From AP-15 sp963755435 (lineage in GTDB: Bacteria; Pseudomonadota; Alphaproteobacteria; ATCC43930; CGMCC-115725), in contig CAVWJX010000005.1 of NCBI GenBank assembly GCA_963755435.1, forward strand, positions 434,001-498,000: a stretch of 64,000 bases of DNA. Reading direction: 5' to 3'. The notes under the pieces are model-generated. The model had not been told where the DNA came from. It did not search any database and worked only from the letters and a program-made list of their open reading frames with translations. Shown here piece after piece: positions 9,397 through 18,459 of this stretch (within the stretch, counting starts at the first letter, position 1; each line of letters begins with the position of its first letter). The position numbers were made by a program, and so were the translations under genes.

Positions 9397-9890
9397 CGGG
9401 GGGCTTCCCAGGCGCGGCGGGTCTGAGCGTGATGGGCGTGGCAGATCGCCACGGCGAGCGCATCAGCGGCATCGGCGGCGCCGATCTCGCCGCCGGACAA
9501 GAGGATCCGCCGGACCATCAATTGTACCTGGGTCTTATCGGCGTGCCCGGCGCCGACCACCGATTTCTTGATCAGATTGGCCGAATATTCGGCGACCGGC
9601 AGCCCGCGCTCGGCCGGCGCCAAGAGCACGACGCCGCGGGCGACGCCGAGTTTGAGGGTTGAGGCCGGGTTCTTGTTGACAAAGGTTTCCTCGACCGCGG
9701 CTTCGTCCGGGCGAAAGCGCTCGAGCACGATGCCAATTTGGCGGAAGAGGGCGACGAGCCGCATCGCCAATGGCTGATCGGCGGCGGCGTGGGCGATCCC
9801 GTCGGCGACATGGGCGAGGCGGTTGCCGTCGACGTCGATGATCCCCCAGCCGGTGTGCCGCAGCCCGGGATCGAGCCCCAAAACACGCAT
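9393..9890 (-). CDS. ruvC: Crossover junction endodeoxyribonuclease RuvC
   Basis: Resolves Holliday junctions by paired nicks. Acidic catalytic residues are visible in VLGLDPGLRHTG, AAVEETFVNKN and the C-terminal AADAADALAVAICHAHH. The start MRVLGLDPG was chosen because family members begin there. A GTG start 36 bp upstream (position 9926), overlapping the yebC stop, would add 12 residues and cannot be excluded. The gene lies between yebC and ruvA in the usual order. Confidence 0.95.
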   Translation of the reverse strand: MRVLGLDPGLRHTGWGIIDVDGNRLAHVADGIAHAAADQPLAMRLVALFRQIGIVLERFRPDEAAVEETFVNKNPASTLKLGVARGVVLLAPAERGLPVAEYSANLIKKSVVGAGHADKTQVQLMVRRILLSGGEIGAADAADALAVAICHAHHAQTRRAWEAPR

Positions 9891-9918
9891 CCTCGAATCC
9901 CGTGCCCTCGCCGCCGGC

Positions 9919-10668
9919 TCAGGCACCGAGCCGCGCCATCACGTCCTCGGACACATCGAAATTGGCATAGACGTTCTGGACATCGTCGCTGTCTTCGAGC
10001 GCTTCGAGCAGCTTGAACAGCGCCGCCGCGGTCTCCTCGTCGATCGGCGCCGCGGTTTTCGGCCGCCACGCTAGGCGGGCCGAGCTAGCCGGGCCGAAGC
10101 GTTGCTCGAGCGCGTCGCGCACCGCGTTCAGATCGTCGGCGGCGGTGGTCGCGACATGCTGCTCGTCATCGCTCTCGACATTCTCGGCGCCGGCCTCGCT
10201 GACCGCTTCGAACATCGCATCGGCGCTTGCCGTGGTCGCCGGATAGATGATCTCGCCGACCCGATCGAACAGAAAGCCCACACTGTTGGTCTCGCCGAGG
10301 GCGCCTCCGGCCTTCGTGAAGGCGGCTCGGATTTCGCTGGCCGTGCGGTTGCGGTTGTCGGTCAGCGCTTCGACGATGACTGCGGTCCCGCCCGGCCCAT
10401 AGCCCTCGTAGCGCACCTCGTCGAAGGCCGCATCGGCCTCGCCGCCGGAGCCGCGCCGAACCGCCCGGTCGACCGTGTCCTTCGGCATGTTCGCCTGACG
10501 GGCGGCCAGGATCGCGGCGCGCAATCGCGGGTTGGCGGCAGGGTCGGGCAGGCCGGTGCGGGCCGCCGTGGTCAACTCCCGGATGATCTTGGTGAAGACC
10601 TTGGCGCGCTTCTTATCCTGCGCGCCCTTCCGGTACATGATATTTTTGAATTGGGAATGGCCAGCCAT
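9919..10668 (-). CDS. yebC: YebC/PmpR-family transcription/translation regulator
   Basis: Member of the YebC family, known as transcriptional regulators and recently as factors easing ribosome stalling at proline stretches. The 249-residue product starts with the diagnostic MAGHSQFKNIMYRKGAQDKKR and contains LPDPAANPRLRAAILAARQANMP, the usual family signature. It is the first gene of the minus-strand yebC-ruvCAB-tol block. No operator is evident upstream. Confidence 0.95.
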   Translation of the reverse strand: MAGHSQFKNIMYRKGAQDKKRAKVFTKIIRELTTAARTGLPDPAANPRLRAAILAARQANMPKDTVDRAVRRGSGGEADAAFDEVRYEGYGPGGTAVIVEALTDNRNRTASEIRAAFTKAGGALGETNSVGFLFDRVGEIIYPATTASADAMFEAVSEAGAENVESDDEQHVATTAADDLNAVRDALEQRFGPASSARLAWRPKTAAPIDEETAAALFKLLEALEDSDDVQNVYANFDVSEDVMARLGA

Positions 10669-10989
10669 CAGTCTCCGCGCGGGTCCCGGTCGGCCTCGGG
10701 TACGAGATTGCTCATCGGGACTACCGAGGGGGCTAGCAACCCAATATGGCAGGATTGGGGCATTTGGGCGCTAGCTAGCATGCGCCGCCGGGCATGGGCT
10801 GCGGGAGCGCGCAAACCGGCACCCGCCGCTCCGCTCGACCGCCGCACGATTCGCCCCGCAACTATTCCCCGCCCGGAAAACCGCGCTGGTGCGAGCTTGT
10901 CGCGGCCGAACCCCCGCGAGCATCGGCCCATCCACCTCGCCCTCACCCTCGCCCTCGCGCTCGAGCGCAGAACATGCGAGAGAAGCGCG
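10669..10989. other. yebC / transporter divergent intergenic region
   Basis: About 320 bp between the divergently transcribed yebC and the MFS transporter gene. Reading frames through it have no recognisable domain. Both promoters should lie here, but I cannot assign -35/-10 elements with confidence. Confidence 0.4.
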
Positions 10990-12330
10990 ATGGCGGCGGT
11001 TCGGCTAAAACAGGATAGGCCCGCACCGGCGGGAATTTTGGCGCTGCTGGCCTCGCGGCGGTTCGGACCGTTGTTCTGGGCCCAATTCCTGTCGGCGTTC
11101 AACGACAACGCGGTCAAAAATGCGCTGGTTCTGATGATCGCCTACCGCGCCGATACGGCCTCGAAGATGTCGGCGCAGATCCTGATCCCGCTCGCCGGCG
11201 GCCTCTTCATTCTGCCGTTCTTTCTGTGCTCGGCGACTGCCGGCCAGCTCGCTGACCAGCACGACAAGGCGTGGCTGATCCGTCTGATCAAGCTCTCGGA
11301 GATCGCGCTGATGCTGGTCGCTGCGGTGGGCGTCGTGGCCGCCAGCACCGGCCTGTTGCTGGCGATCCTGACCGCGATGGGGGTCGAGGCGGCGCTGTTC
11401 GGCCCGCTCAAATACGCGATCCTGCCGGATCTGCTTAAACCGCACGAATTGCTGCTCGGCAATGCGTTGGTCGAGGGGGGTACCTTTATCGCAATCCTGC
11501 TCGGCACCATCGCCGGAGTGCTGATCGCCGGGCGCCACGGCGCCTTGGCGGTGGCGGCGCTGATCCTCGTCGTGGCCTGCGCCGCCTGGGGATCGAGCCT
11601 GATGATTCCGCCGACCGGAGCGGCGGCGGCCCGAAGTCCGGTGCGCTGGAACCTCTTTGCCGCGACCGCGCGGGTGATGCGCGAGGCCGCCGGCGAGGCC
11701 GTACCGTTCCGCTCGATGCTTGGGATCTCATGGTTCTGGCTCGCTGGCGCCATCTATCTCTCGCAATTCCCCGTCTATGTGCGCTTCTCTCTGGGCGGGG
11801 CGGAGGCGGTGGTGACCCTGTTCTTGACCGTCTTCTCGATCGGGATCGCGCTCGGCTCGCTCGCGTGCAACCGGATGCTCGGCGGCCGGGTCAGCGCCCG
11901 CACGGTGCCGTGGGGGGCGCTCGGCATTGGCCTCTTTTCGATCGATCTGTGGCTGGCCAGCCCGGTCTCGGCGGCCGCCGGCCCGCTCGCCGGTCTCGGC
12001 GCGTTTCTCGCCGCCCCGGCGCATTGGCGCATCCTCGGCGATCTGTTGGGGATCTCGGCCTCGGGTGGGATCTTTATCGTGCCGCTCTATGCGCTGCTCC
12101 AGGCGGCGAGCCGGCGCGAGCACCGCGCCCGTGCGATCGCCGCCAACAACGTGATCAACGCCGCAGCAATGGTCGTCGCCGCCGTGATCACGATGGCGCT
12201 GATCGCGGCCGGAGTCGGCGTGTCCCAGCTGTTCCTGCTGACCGGCGCCGCCACTCTTCTCGTGGCGCTATGGTTTTGGTGGACGTTGCCGGGCCTCGAT
12301 CTGCCGCAAGCAGCGATCGAAGGCGACTAA
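10990..12330 (+). CDS. MFS transporter, LplT-like (lysophospholipid transporter family)
   Basis: Polytopic inner-membrane protein of 446 residues with about 12 hydrophobic segments. The N-terminal LFWAQFLSAFNDNAVKNAL, the motif GQLADQHDK after helix 2, and GVEAALFGPLKYAILPDLL are typical of LplT, which flips lysophospholipids for re-acylation. In many proteobacteria this domain is fused to an acyltransferase/acyl-ACP synthetase (Aas); here it is stand-alone and no acyltransferase follows. The start MAAVRLKQD was chosen over the much longer upstream frame, which lacks coding character. Substrate is inferred from the family. Confidence 0.8.
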   Translation: MAAVRLKQDRPAPAGILALLASRRFGPLFWAQFLSAFNDNAVKNALVLMIAYRADTASKMSAQILIPLAGGLFILPFFLCSATAGQLADQHDKAWLIRLIKLSEIALMLVAAVGVVAASTGLLLAILTAMGVEAALFGPLKYAILPDLLKPHELLLGNALVEGGTFIAILLGTIAGVLIAGRHGALAVAALILVVACAAWGSSLMIPPTGAAAARSPVRWNLFAATARVMREAAGEAVPFRSMLGISWFWLAGAIYLSQFPVYVRFSLGGAEAVVTLFLTVFSIGIALGSLACNRMLGGRVSARTVPWGALGIGLFSIDLWLASPVSAAAGPLAGLGAFLAAPAHWRILGDLLGISASGGIFIVPLYALLQAASRREHRARAIAANNVINAAAMVVAAVITMALIAAGVGVSQLFLLTGAATLLVALWFWWTLPGLDLPQAAIEGD

Positions 12331-12839
12331 CCCTCGCCCCGGTGGCCGCTAGCCCCGGCGGCCCGCCATCGCAATATGGCGCGGGCCAGGCTCCACGGCA
12401 GCGCCGCCGTCTCGCGCAGCGCAGCGCCGATCTCCAGCAGCAGCGATGGCGAGCGCACCCCGGACCGGCCAGCGACCGCGACCCCGGCGAGTCGAAACAA
12501 CAGCGCCGCACGCCACAGATGAGCCCGGTCGCTGACCAGCACCACCGAGCGGAGCCGATGCGCGCGCAGCAACCGTGCGGTTTCGTGCGCGTTGCCGAGC
12601 GTGTCGCGCGAACGGGGCTCGATCAGCAGCGCCGCTTTCGGGACGCTGCACGCCAGGGCCAGACGGCGCATGATTACGGCCTCGGGCACCGCCCCCCGGC
12701 CGCCACCCGACAGCACCAGCACCGGCGCCGTTCTGGCCCGCCACAGCCGCACCCCGCATTCGACCCGCCGCCGCAGCCGCGCCGAGGGCGGGCAGCCGAG
12801 CACCACGATCGCGTCCGCGTGTAAAGCCGGTGCTTGCAA
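12327..12839 (-). CDS. YdcF-like (DUF218) protein
   Basis: DUF218/YdcF-type Rossmann-like protein of about 170 residues. Visible motifs are ADAIVVLGCPP at the N-terminus, VLVLSGGGRGAVPEA, and LIEPRSRDTLGNAHETARLL, which match the DUF218 core (often SxdTxxNA). Members act in envelope or SAM-related processes but have no firm reaction. The best start is TTG near the conserved strand; no ATG or GTG fits without a long unlikely extension. It converges with the transporter gene (4-bp overlap of stops) and diverges from the amine oxidase. Confidence 0.7.
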   Translation of the reverse strand: MQAPALHADAIVVLGCPPSARLRRRVECGVRLWRARTAPVLVLSGGGRGAVPEAVIMRRLALACSVPKAALLIEPRSRDTLGNAHETARLLRAHRLRSVVLVSDRAHLWRAALLFRLAGVAVAGRSGVRSPSLLLEIGAALRETAALPWSLARAILRWRAAGASGHRGEG

Positions 12840-12944
12840 AAGATGTTTTGCTTTGACGAAAATGCCGGCGAAGGCAACCCCGGAGGCTCGCCGGGTCCCA
12901 CCGCGCCGGCCGGCGTCGGGGCAGGCGGTGCGGCGAGTATAGAG

Positions 12945-14258
12945 ATGATTAGCGCTTCGCCCGACGTCGATATTGCAGTGGTCGGCGCCGGCGCCGCCGG
13001 GATTAGCGCCGCCCGACGGCTGGCCCAGGACGGCGCCCGCCGGGTTTTGGTGCTCGAGGCGCGCGACCGGGTCGGCGGCCGGGTCCACACCATCGCACCC
13101 GCCGACTTTGCGCTTGACCGCGGCGCCGAATGGCTCCATTCGGCCGACCGCAATCCGTTGTCGCCGATCGCCCAGAGCCTCGGCTTTTCGGTCCATCGCC
13201 GGCCGCCAGAATGGACCCGCCGCCTGTCGCGCAGCGGCGAAACCGCCGCCGCCGAAGCCGACTGGCTCGCCACCCGCGAGGCGCAGGCGCGGGCGCGCCG
13301 AAAAGCAGCAGCCGAGCCAGTCGATCGTTCGCTGGCGAGCATCCTCCCGCCCGGCGGCCGCTGGAACCGGCTCCTCGACGCGACCAGCACCTGGGCCAAC
13401 GGCGCCGAGCTCGAGCACGTCTCGGTCAAGGATTATGTGTGCTACGACGACAGCAGCACCAACCTTAACTGGCGGCTTGCCGAAGGTTATGGCCGGCTGT
13501 TCGAGAAACTCGCCGAGGGGCTGCCGGTGGCGCTCGGGATGCCGGTTACTCGAATCGATCATCGCGGCCATACGATTCGGATCGACACCGCGCATGGCAC
13601 CCTCCACACGGCGCGGGTAATTGTGACGGTGCCGACCTCGATCCTTGCCGCCGAGACGATCGCTTTCGATCCGCCGCTTTCGGAAAAGATCGCCGCGGCA
13701 GCGGGGCTGCCGCTCGGGGTCGACGACAAACTGTTTATCGCTCTCGACGGCGAGCTTCCGGGCCTCGGCCGGGACGGATTTCTGGTCGGCTCGACGACCC
13801 GGCGCGAAACCATGAACTATCAGGTCCGGCCGTTCGGCCGCCCGGTGATCTATAGCTTTTTCGGCGGCCGGTTCGCTGCGGCGATGGAGGTCGAGGGCGA
13901 GGCCGCAATGTTCGCCTTTGCCGCCGACGAGCTCGCGTGTCTCCTCGGCAGCGACATCCGCCGCCGCATTTCGCTGCTCGCAGCGACCGGCTGGCTGAGC
14001 GACCCGTGGTCGCGCGGCTCCTATTCCTATGCGACGCCCGGCCACGCCGGCGACCGGGCGATCCTTGCCGCCCCGGTCGACGACCGGCTGTTTTTCGCCG
14101 GCGAGGCGACCTCGCCCAATTTCTTTTCGACCGCGCATGGCGCTTTCATCAGCGGGATTGTCGCCGCCGAAGCTGCCCTCGCCAGCCTTCGGCAACCTCG
14201 CTTAAATAGGTGTAGCGAACCGCTATCGGCTGCGCCGACCTTGTGTCGATCGCTATGA
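12945..14258 (+). CDS. Flavin-containing amine oxidase / NAD(P)-binding FAD oxidoreductase
   Basis: FAD-dependent oxidoreductase of the monoamine-oxidase superfamily, 437 residues. The dinucleotide-binding motif VVGAGAAGISAARRLAQDG is at residues 10-28, GGRVHTI follows, and the C-terminal FAD motif FFAGEATSPNFFSTAHGAF is present. Substrate is unknown; relatives oxidise amines or polyamines. The start MISASPDVDI puts the Rossmann motif near the N-terminus. The final 17 or so residues (from NRCSEPL) are encoded by the inverted-repeat element that begins at 14208, so the original stop has probably been displaced. Confidence 0.85.
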   Translation: MISASPDVDIAVVGAGAAGISAARRLAQDGARRVLVLEARDRVGGRVHTIAPADFALDRGAEWLHSADRNPLSPIAQSLGFSVHRRPPEWTRRLSRSGETAAAEADWLATREAQARARRKAAAEPVDRSLASILPPGGRWNRLLDATSTWANGAELEHVSVKDYVCYDDSSTNLNWRLAEGYGRLFEKLAEGLPVALGMPVTRIDHRGHTIRIDTAHGTLHTARVIVTVPTSILAAETIAFDPPLSEKIAAAAGLPLGVDDKLFIALDGELPGLGRDGFLVGSTTRRETMNYQVRPFGRPVIYSFFGGRFAAAMEVEGEAAMFAFAADELACLLGSDIRRRISLLAATGWLSDPWSRGSYSYATPGHAGDRAILAAPVDDRLFFAGEATSPNFFSTAHGAFISGIVAAEAALASLRQPRLNRCSEPLSAAPTLCRSL

Positions 14259-14712
14259 TCCATCGGTCGCTGCGCGACCGGTTCCGCCCGCGGTCGCTGC
14301 ACCGGCGCGATCGTGGGCGCCCGCGCAAGCTGCCACAGCAGGAGATGGAAAGGTTCTGCGAGCTGGTTGCTGCGATACAGCTGCGCACAACCAACCTGAA
14401 GAACCGGCACCTCTCTAGCGGCCGTGCCATCGTCCAAACAAACCGACGGCCTGGAGCCGACACTAACCCGCCACGGTTACACGGCGAAGGTGCTGACCGA
14501 GATGCTGGGTACGAAACCCGGTGAGATAAAGGCGCTGTTCAAGCAAACACTGGAGGTCGACCGCGCTCGCGAACTGCCCGCGAACAGAAGGAGCAGATGC
14601 TCGTCGCCGGACTGCCGATCTAACCCATGGGTCAGCAAACCGGTCGTTTGTCTGTCCCCTTGGGTCACAATGATTGTGGGCCCGACCCCGATGATTGCGG
14701 TTCGCTACACCT
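14208..14712. mobile_element. Decayed 505-bp inverted-repeat element with recombinase-like ORF remnant
   Basis: The ends are 20-bp inverted repeats, AGGTGTAGCGAACCGCTATC at 14208-14227 and its near-perfect reverse complement (19 of 20) at 14693-14712. Between them a plus-strand frame from about 14424 reads LTRHGYTAKVLTEMLGTKPG. It then loses frame after DRARELP because of two extra C residues near 14580; removing them restores RELREQKEQMLVAGLPI and a stop. It looks like the tail of a site-specific recombinase or similar protein, but I cannot name the family. It sits between the amine oxidase and the P-type ATPase. No target duplication is obvious. Confidence 0.65.
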
Positions 14713-14726
14713 TTTCGCCCCCTCGC

Positions 14727-17024
14727 TCAAGCGGCGTCGGCCAAGGTATGGTATATTTCATCCTCTTGGGCGAAGTGCAGTCTCAGAATGGCGTCAAGTC
14801 CGTGAAGGACTCTCTGGATTTCGGCGAGGGTTCTTGGGTCCGGGCCTGCCGGCGGTAAATCGTTTGCCATTCGGCTCAGGCGCCGGACGAGTTGATGGAT
14901 TTCCCGGTGCATCCGGCTCATCGCGGCAAGCGGGTCATCGCCGCCGATGAGTTGGGCCATGGCCGGATAGATTTCGGCGTCGTCCTGGCGTTCATGCGGC
15001 AGCAGTTGTATTCCCAATAATCCATTGAGATCCGACAATTCTGCGGCAACCTGATCTGGGGGCAAGATCGCCAGCCGATCGGCTGTGGACCGAACTTGCT
15101 CCAATATGGGGCCCAGCTCGTCGTGCTCTTTTTTGAGAGCACCCAATTGGGCCTGCGTGAGCGCCTCTCGGCCCTCCCGAGGTCCGCGAACGTGAAGGGC
15201 CCGCAAGGCGTTCAGGATGACCGCAACATCAATCGCCTCCTGGAGAACGGCCCCGGCCAGCGGAGGCAGATAGCCGAGCGCCGCGGCACCCATCGCGACG
15301 ATCGACAAGCCCATTCCCGCGACGACGCTCTCGACGGCGATAGCGCGGGCGCGGTGGCAGATGCGCAGAGCTTCGGCGAGGCGATCGAGGCGGTCGACCA
15401 GCAGCACGACGCCGGCGGCCTCGGACGAGGCAGCCGTCCCGCGCGCGCCCATTGCAACGCCGACATCGGCGGCGGCGAGAGCCGGCGCATCGTTCACGCC
15501 GTCGCCCACCATGATCGTCGAGCCAGCCGAGCGCGATGCCTTGATGGCGGCGAGTTTGTCTTCAGGCTTTTGTTCGGCGAGCACGTCATCGACACCGAGA
15601 AGCGCGCCGATCGTCTCGGCCACGTCGCGGCGATCGCCGGTTAGCATGACAATGCGTTCAACGCCCGCCTTGCGCAGCAGCCGAAGGGCCCGCGGCGTCT
15701 CCGCGCGGATCTCGTCATGGAGGAGGAGAGCCCCAACCATAGCGCCGTCAAGGACGACAAACACGCCGGTCGCCCCGTCATACCCCATGCGCTGAAGAAA
15801 CGCGCCGCTCCAATCCGCCGGGGCAGCGGATGCGCACACAAAGTCGTAGCTGCCGACCACAACCCGCTGATTGTCAACTATGCCCGTCAGCCCGGCGCCC
15901 GGCTGTTCCTCGACACCGGAAGGCATCGACAACGGCAAGCCGCGGTCGCGCGCCGCAGAGACAATGGCCTGTGCGATCACGTGTTGCGATACCTGGTCAA
16001 GAGATGCGGCAATCCGCAAAACCTCGGCGCCGCCGAGGTCCGGAGCGGCTTCGATGGCGACGACGCGGGCGTGACCGCCGGTCAAGGTGCCGGTCTTATC
16101 GAAGAACAGCGTCTTCGCCTGCGCCAGCTTCTCGAGCATGCCGCCACCCTTGATCAGCACGCCGCGCTTGGCGCACCGGGACATGCCAGCGACGATGGCC
16201 ACGGGAACCGCCAGGATAAGCGGGCACGGGGTGGCGACGACCAGAACGGCCAATGCTCGTACCGGGTCTGCGGTCGCGAACCATGCCGCGCCGGCGACCG
16301 CGACGGACAGCGGTACGAACAGGAGAGCATACCGGTCGGCTAGCCTTGCCGATGGCGCCTTGGCGCGCTGCGCCGCTTCGACAAGCCTAACAATGCCGGC
16401 GAAAGTGCTATCGGCAGCGGCCATGGTAGCGATCATGTCGAACGGGGTTGCCGCATTCACGGCGCCGCTGCGCACGGCTTCGCCTGAGGCTCGCTGGACC
16501 GGCAGCGGCTCGCCGGTGAGCGCCAATTCATCGAGCACGGCGGTAGCGCCTGATACCGCTCCGTCCGTCGGGACGGCCTCGCCGGTCCGAACCAGCAGCC
16601 GGTCGCCCGGCCTGATCCTGTCCAGCGGTATCTGCACTAGATTATTCGCGCCGTCATAACGGTTCGCTGTGCGGGGAGCCCGGCTGAGCAGTGCCGACAT
16701 TTCGCGGCGCGCGCGGGCCTCGGCGAAGTCTTCAAGGCTGCGCCCGCTCGCAAGCATCAGAGCGATCACAGCACCGGTCAGATACTCGCCGAGAGCCATG
16801 GCCCCGGCCATCGATAGCAGCGCGATCAGGTCGAGGCCCGCTTCGCGCCGCAGGACGGCGCGGCCGATGCCGACCAGAACGGCGAGGAGCACGGGCGCCG
16901 TACCGGACATCCAGATCCACGCGGCCCATTGCGGCTGCCCGCTCAACCATGCGGCGATCCCGGCGAACAGCCCGGCGGTTGACACCGCAAGCAGCACCAG
17001 GTCTGTCGCGCGGCGCAGAGTCAT
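14727..17024 (-). CDS. P1B-5-type heavy-metal-transporting ATPase with C-terminal hemerythrin domain
   Basis: Transition-metal exporter of 765 residues. Visible features are the actuator TGEP (170-173), metal-site TPCPL (265-269), phosphorylation motif DKTGTLT (309-315), GDGVNDAPAL (507-516), and QEAID (595-599) in a late membrane helix. A hemerythrin-like domain follows (about 625-765) with KEHDEL, HERQDD, MHREIH and HFAQEDE supplying the di-iron ligands. TPCPL plus QExxD plus C-terminal hemerythrin is the P1B-5 pattern, linked to Ni/Fe export. There is no N-terminal heavy-metal-associated domain. The usual HP pair of the nucleotide domain reads SQHV (346-349), an unusual substitution. It is the distal gene of the exoD/Usp group. 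Confidence 0.9.
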   Translation of the reverse strand: MTLRRATDLVLLAVSTAGLFAGIAAWLSGQPQWAAWIWMSGTAPVLLAVLVGIGRAVLRREAGLDLIALLSMAGAMALGEYLTGAVIALMLASGRSLEDFAEARARREMSALLSRAPRTANRYDGANNLVQIPLDRIRPGDRLLVRTGEAVPTDGAVSGATAVLDELALTGEPLPVQRASGEAVRSGAVNAATPFDMIATMAAADSTFAGIVRLVEAAQRAKAPSARLADRYALLFVPLSVAVAGAAWFATADPVRALAVLVVATPCPLILAVPVAIVAGMSRCAKRGVLIKGGGMLEKLAQAKTLFFDKTGTLTGGHARVVAIEAAPDLGGAEVLRIAASLDQVSQHVIAQAIVSAARDRGLPLSMPSGVEEQPGAGLTGIVDNQRVVVGSYDFVCASAAPADWSGAFLQRMGYDGATGVFVVLDGAMVGALLLHDEIRAETPRALRLLRKAGVERIVMLTGDRRDVAETIGALLGVDDVLAEQKPEDKLAAIKASRSAGSTIMVGDGVNDAPALAAADVGVAMGARGTAASSEAAGVVLLVDRLDRLAEALRICHRARAIAVESVVAGMGLSIVAMGAAALGYLPPLAGAVLQEAIDVAVILNALRALHVRGPREGREALTQAQLGALKKEHDELGPILEQVRSTADRLAILPPDQVAAELSDLNGLLGIQLLPHERQDDAEIYPAMAQLIGGDDPLAAMSRMHREIHQLVRRLSRMANDLPPAGPDPRTLAEIQRVLHGLDAILRLHFAQEDEIYHTLADAA

Positions 17025-17027
17025 CCG

Positions 17028-17669
17028 TCAGCCCTGCCACAAGCGGGCGGCAGTAAGGATGCCTGCCGACGCGAAGGTGACGACCAGCAATCCCACAACC
17101 GCCGTGATTATTCCAAGAGCGATAGCGATGCCGTCGCGTTCGATGAGCCCGAGCGCGAGGACGGAAATAGCGGTGCCCGGCACCACATGACCGAGCGGCA
17201 CCGGCAGCGTGATGATGATGGCCAGCACAAGACAGATGATGCCGACCGGCGCTCTGGCCCAGGGACCGGCCAGCCATCCGGCGCGCGGCCGCACGATGCG
17301 CTCGAGTCGCCGCAGCGTCGGGAGAATACGGGCGACGATCGTCTCAAAGGTGGAACGAGGGACGGAGCGCCGGGCAAGACGGGCGGGCAGCCAGGCCCTG
17401 CGATATCCGAGCGCCAGCTGCGCCGAAATGACGATCATCGGTACCCCAAAGAGGACGGAGAGCCCGGGCGCCGGCACCGGCAGCGCCATCGGGAGCGCGA
17501 GCACCAAAAGGAGCCCCCCGATCGAGCGATCTCCGAGGAACTCCGCCATGTCCCCGAGAGTAACGCGTTCGCCTGTCAGCGTCGCCGCCTGCCGGAAGAG
17601 CAGGTCCGACAGCGGGTCTTCGGCCGCGCGTTGGGAGGACATACGAAAGGTTGGATCTGGCATCATCAT
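17028..17669 (-). CDS. ExoD-family exopolysaccharide synthesis protein
   Basis: Membrane protein of 213 residues matching ExoD: ATLTGERVTLGDMAEFLGDRS, then LLLVLALPMALPVPAPGLSVLFGVPM and several C-terminal hydrophobic helices. ExoD was first described as needed for exopolysaccharide and alkaline tolerance in rhizobia; its biochemical role is unclear. The start MMMPDP was chosen because its ATG overlaps the stop that the upstream universal stress gene would have without its frameshift (ATGA). The P-type ATPase starts 3 bp downstream. Confidence 0.88.
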   Translation of the reverse strand: MMMPDPTFRMSSQRAAEDPLSDLLFRQAATLTGERVTLGDMAEFLGDRSIGGLLLVLALPMALPVPAPGLSVLFGVPMIVISAQLALGYRRAWLPARLARRSVPRSTFETIVARILPTLRRLERIVRPRAGWLAGPWARAPVGIICLVLAIIITLPVPLGHVVPGTAISVLALGLIERDGIAIALGIITAVVGLLVVTFASAGILTAARLWQG

Positions 17670-18099
17670 GCTGTTGGTCCGGTCGGATCCAAATCCCGCG
17701 CGACCGGGACCGAGCACACGCATGCCGCACGACCCGGGCCGCATTGGTGCCGAGCAGGTAATCCTTCATCGCCGGCCGATGCGATCCGACAACGACAAGT
17801 TCGGCGCCGGCCTCTTCGGCCAAGGCCAGAATTTCCGCATAAATGCTGTCGCCGTGCCGGACGAGAATGTTGGGATTGAGGTCGGAAGCATCGACCTGGC
17901 GGATCAGGGCGGCGAGCCGGATTTCCAGATAGCCGGCGATTACATTATAGCCGAGTGGCGCCGCCTCCGCCTGCAGGATGGCGTCGATATCGCGCACCAT
18001 GGTGAGGGCATGAAGCCGGGCGCCGAACGAGCGCGCGAGTTCGACGGCCGAGAGCAGGGGAAGGCGGGTGTTCCGCGTCGAGACAGTGCTGCCGCGCAT
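17666..18099 (-). pseudogene. Universal stress protein (UspA family), frameshifted near the C-terminus
   Basis: The frame encodes LLSAVELARSFGARLHALTMV, ILVRHGDSIYAEILALAEEAGAELVVVGSH and KDYLLGTNAARVVRHAC, a UspA fold with the ATP-binding loop region. At 17715-17718 the sequence has CACA where a single CA would keep frame. The extra two bases divert the product into a long out-of-family tail through exoD. Removing them gives HACSVPVARDLDPTGPTA and a stop at 17666 that overlaps the exoD start by 4 bp. The N-terminus (MRGSTVSTRN) also lacks the usual first beta strand. It may be a real lesion or a sequencing error. Confidence 0.75.
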
Positions 18100-18332
18100 C
18101 AGAACGTCGCCACGGAGCGAAACCGGCGCGGAAGATCAATTTCGTCGGGCGTTTGCCCCATAATCCAGGACCAGCTGAACACTTGTCGGCCGCCGGAGAA
18201 GGCCAAATAGATGCGATTGGCCTCGGTTTTTTCCGGACATATGCGCACGAACCAGCGTTGATGCGCAGGGGCAACAATCGCGATCGGCATACCGGTGATC
18301 GCTACCATCCAAGCCGCCAGGAATGCTCGCAT
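18099..18332 (-). CDS. Small exported or membrane-anchored hypothetical protein
   Basis: 77-residue product with a hydrophobic N-terminus (MRAFLAAWMVAITGMPIAIV) that looks like a signal sequence or single anchor, then a polar part ending DEIDLPRRFRSVATF. A good ribosome-binding site, GGAGAGGA, lies just before the ATG. It is not recognised as a family. Its stop overlaps the start of the stress-protein gene (TGATG), so it leads the minus-strand group that ends with the P-type ATPase. The FNR/FixK box at 18460 lies 128 bp upstream. Confidence 0.6.
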   Translation of the reverse strand: MRAFLAAWMVAITGMPIAIVAPAHQRWFVRICPEKTEANRIYLAFSGGRQVFSWSWIMGQTPDEIDLPRRFRSVATF

Positions 18333-18459
18333 CCGTCCTCTCCAGGAATGTCCGGTCAAACGAGCTCCGACTGCGGCGAGGGGGCAGCCTGTCAACCCTG
18401 CCGTCCTGACCATCAAGACCGTATAAGGGGAAGCTTACGCCCCCCGGAAAATCACGGGC

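Noticed and set aside
10102..10989. Long plus-strand frame running from inside yebC into the transporter
   Set aside because: The part before 10990 is antisense to yebC and has no domain; the transporter begins at MAAVRLKQD.
12840..14195. Upstream extension of the YdcF-like frame through the amine oxidase
   Set aside because: Antisense to the FAD protein; only the last 170 codons show the DUF218 pattern.
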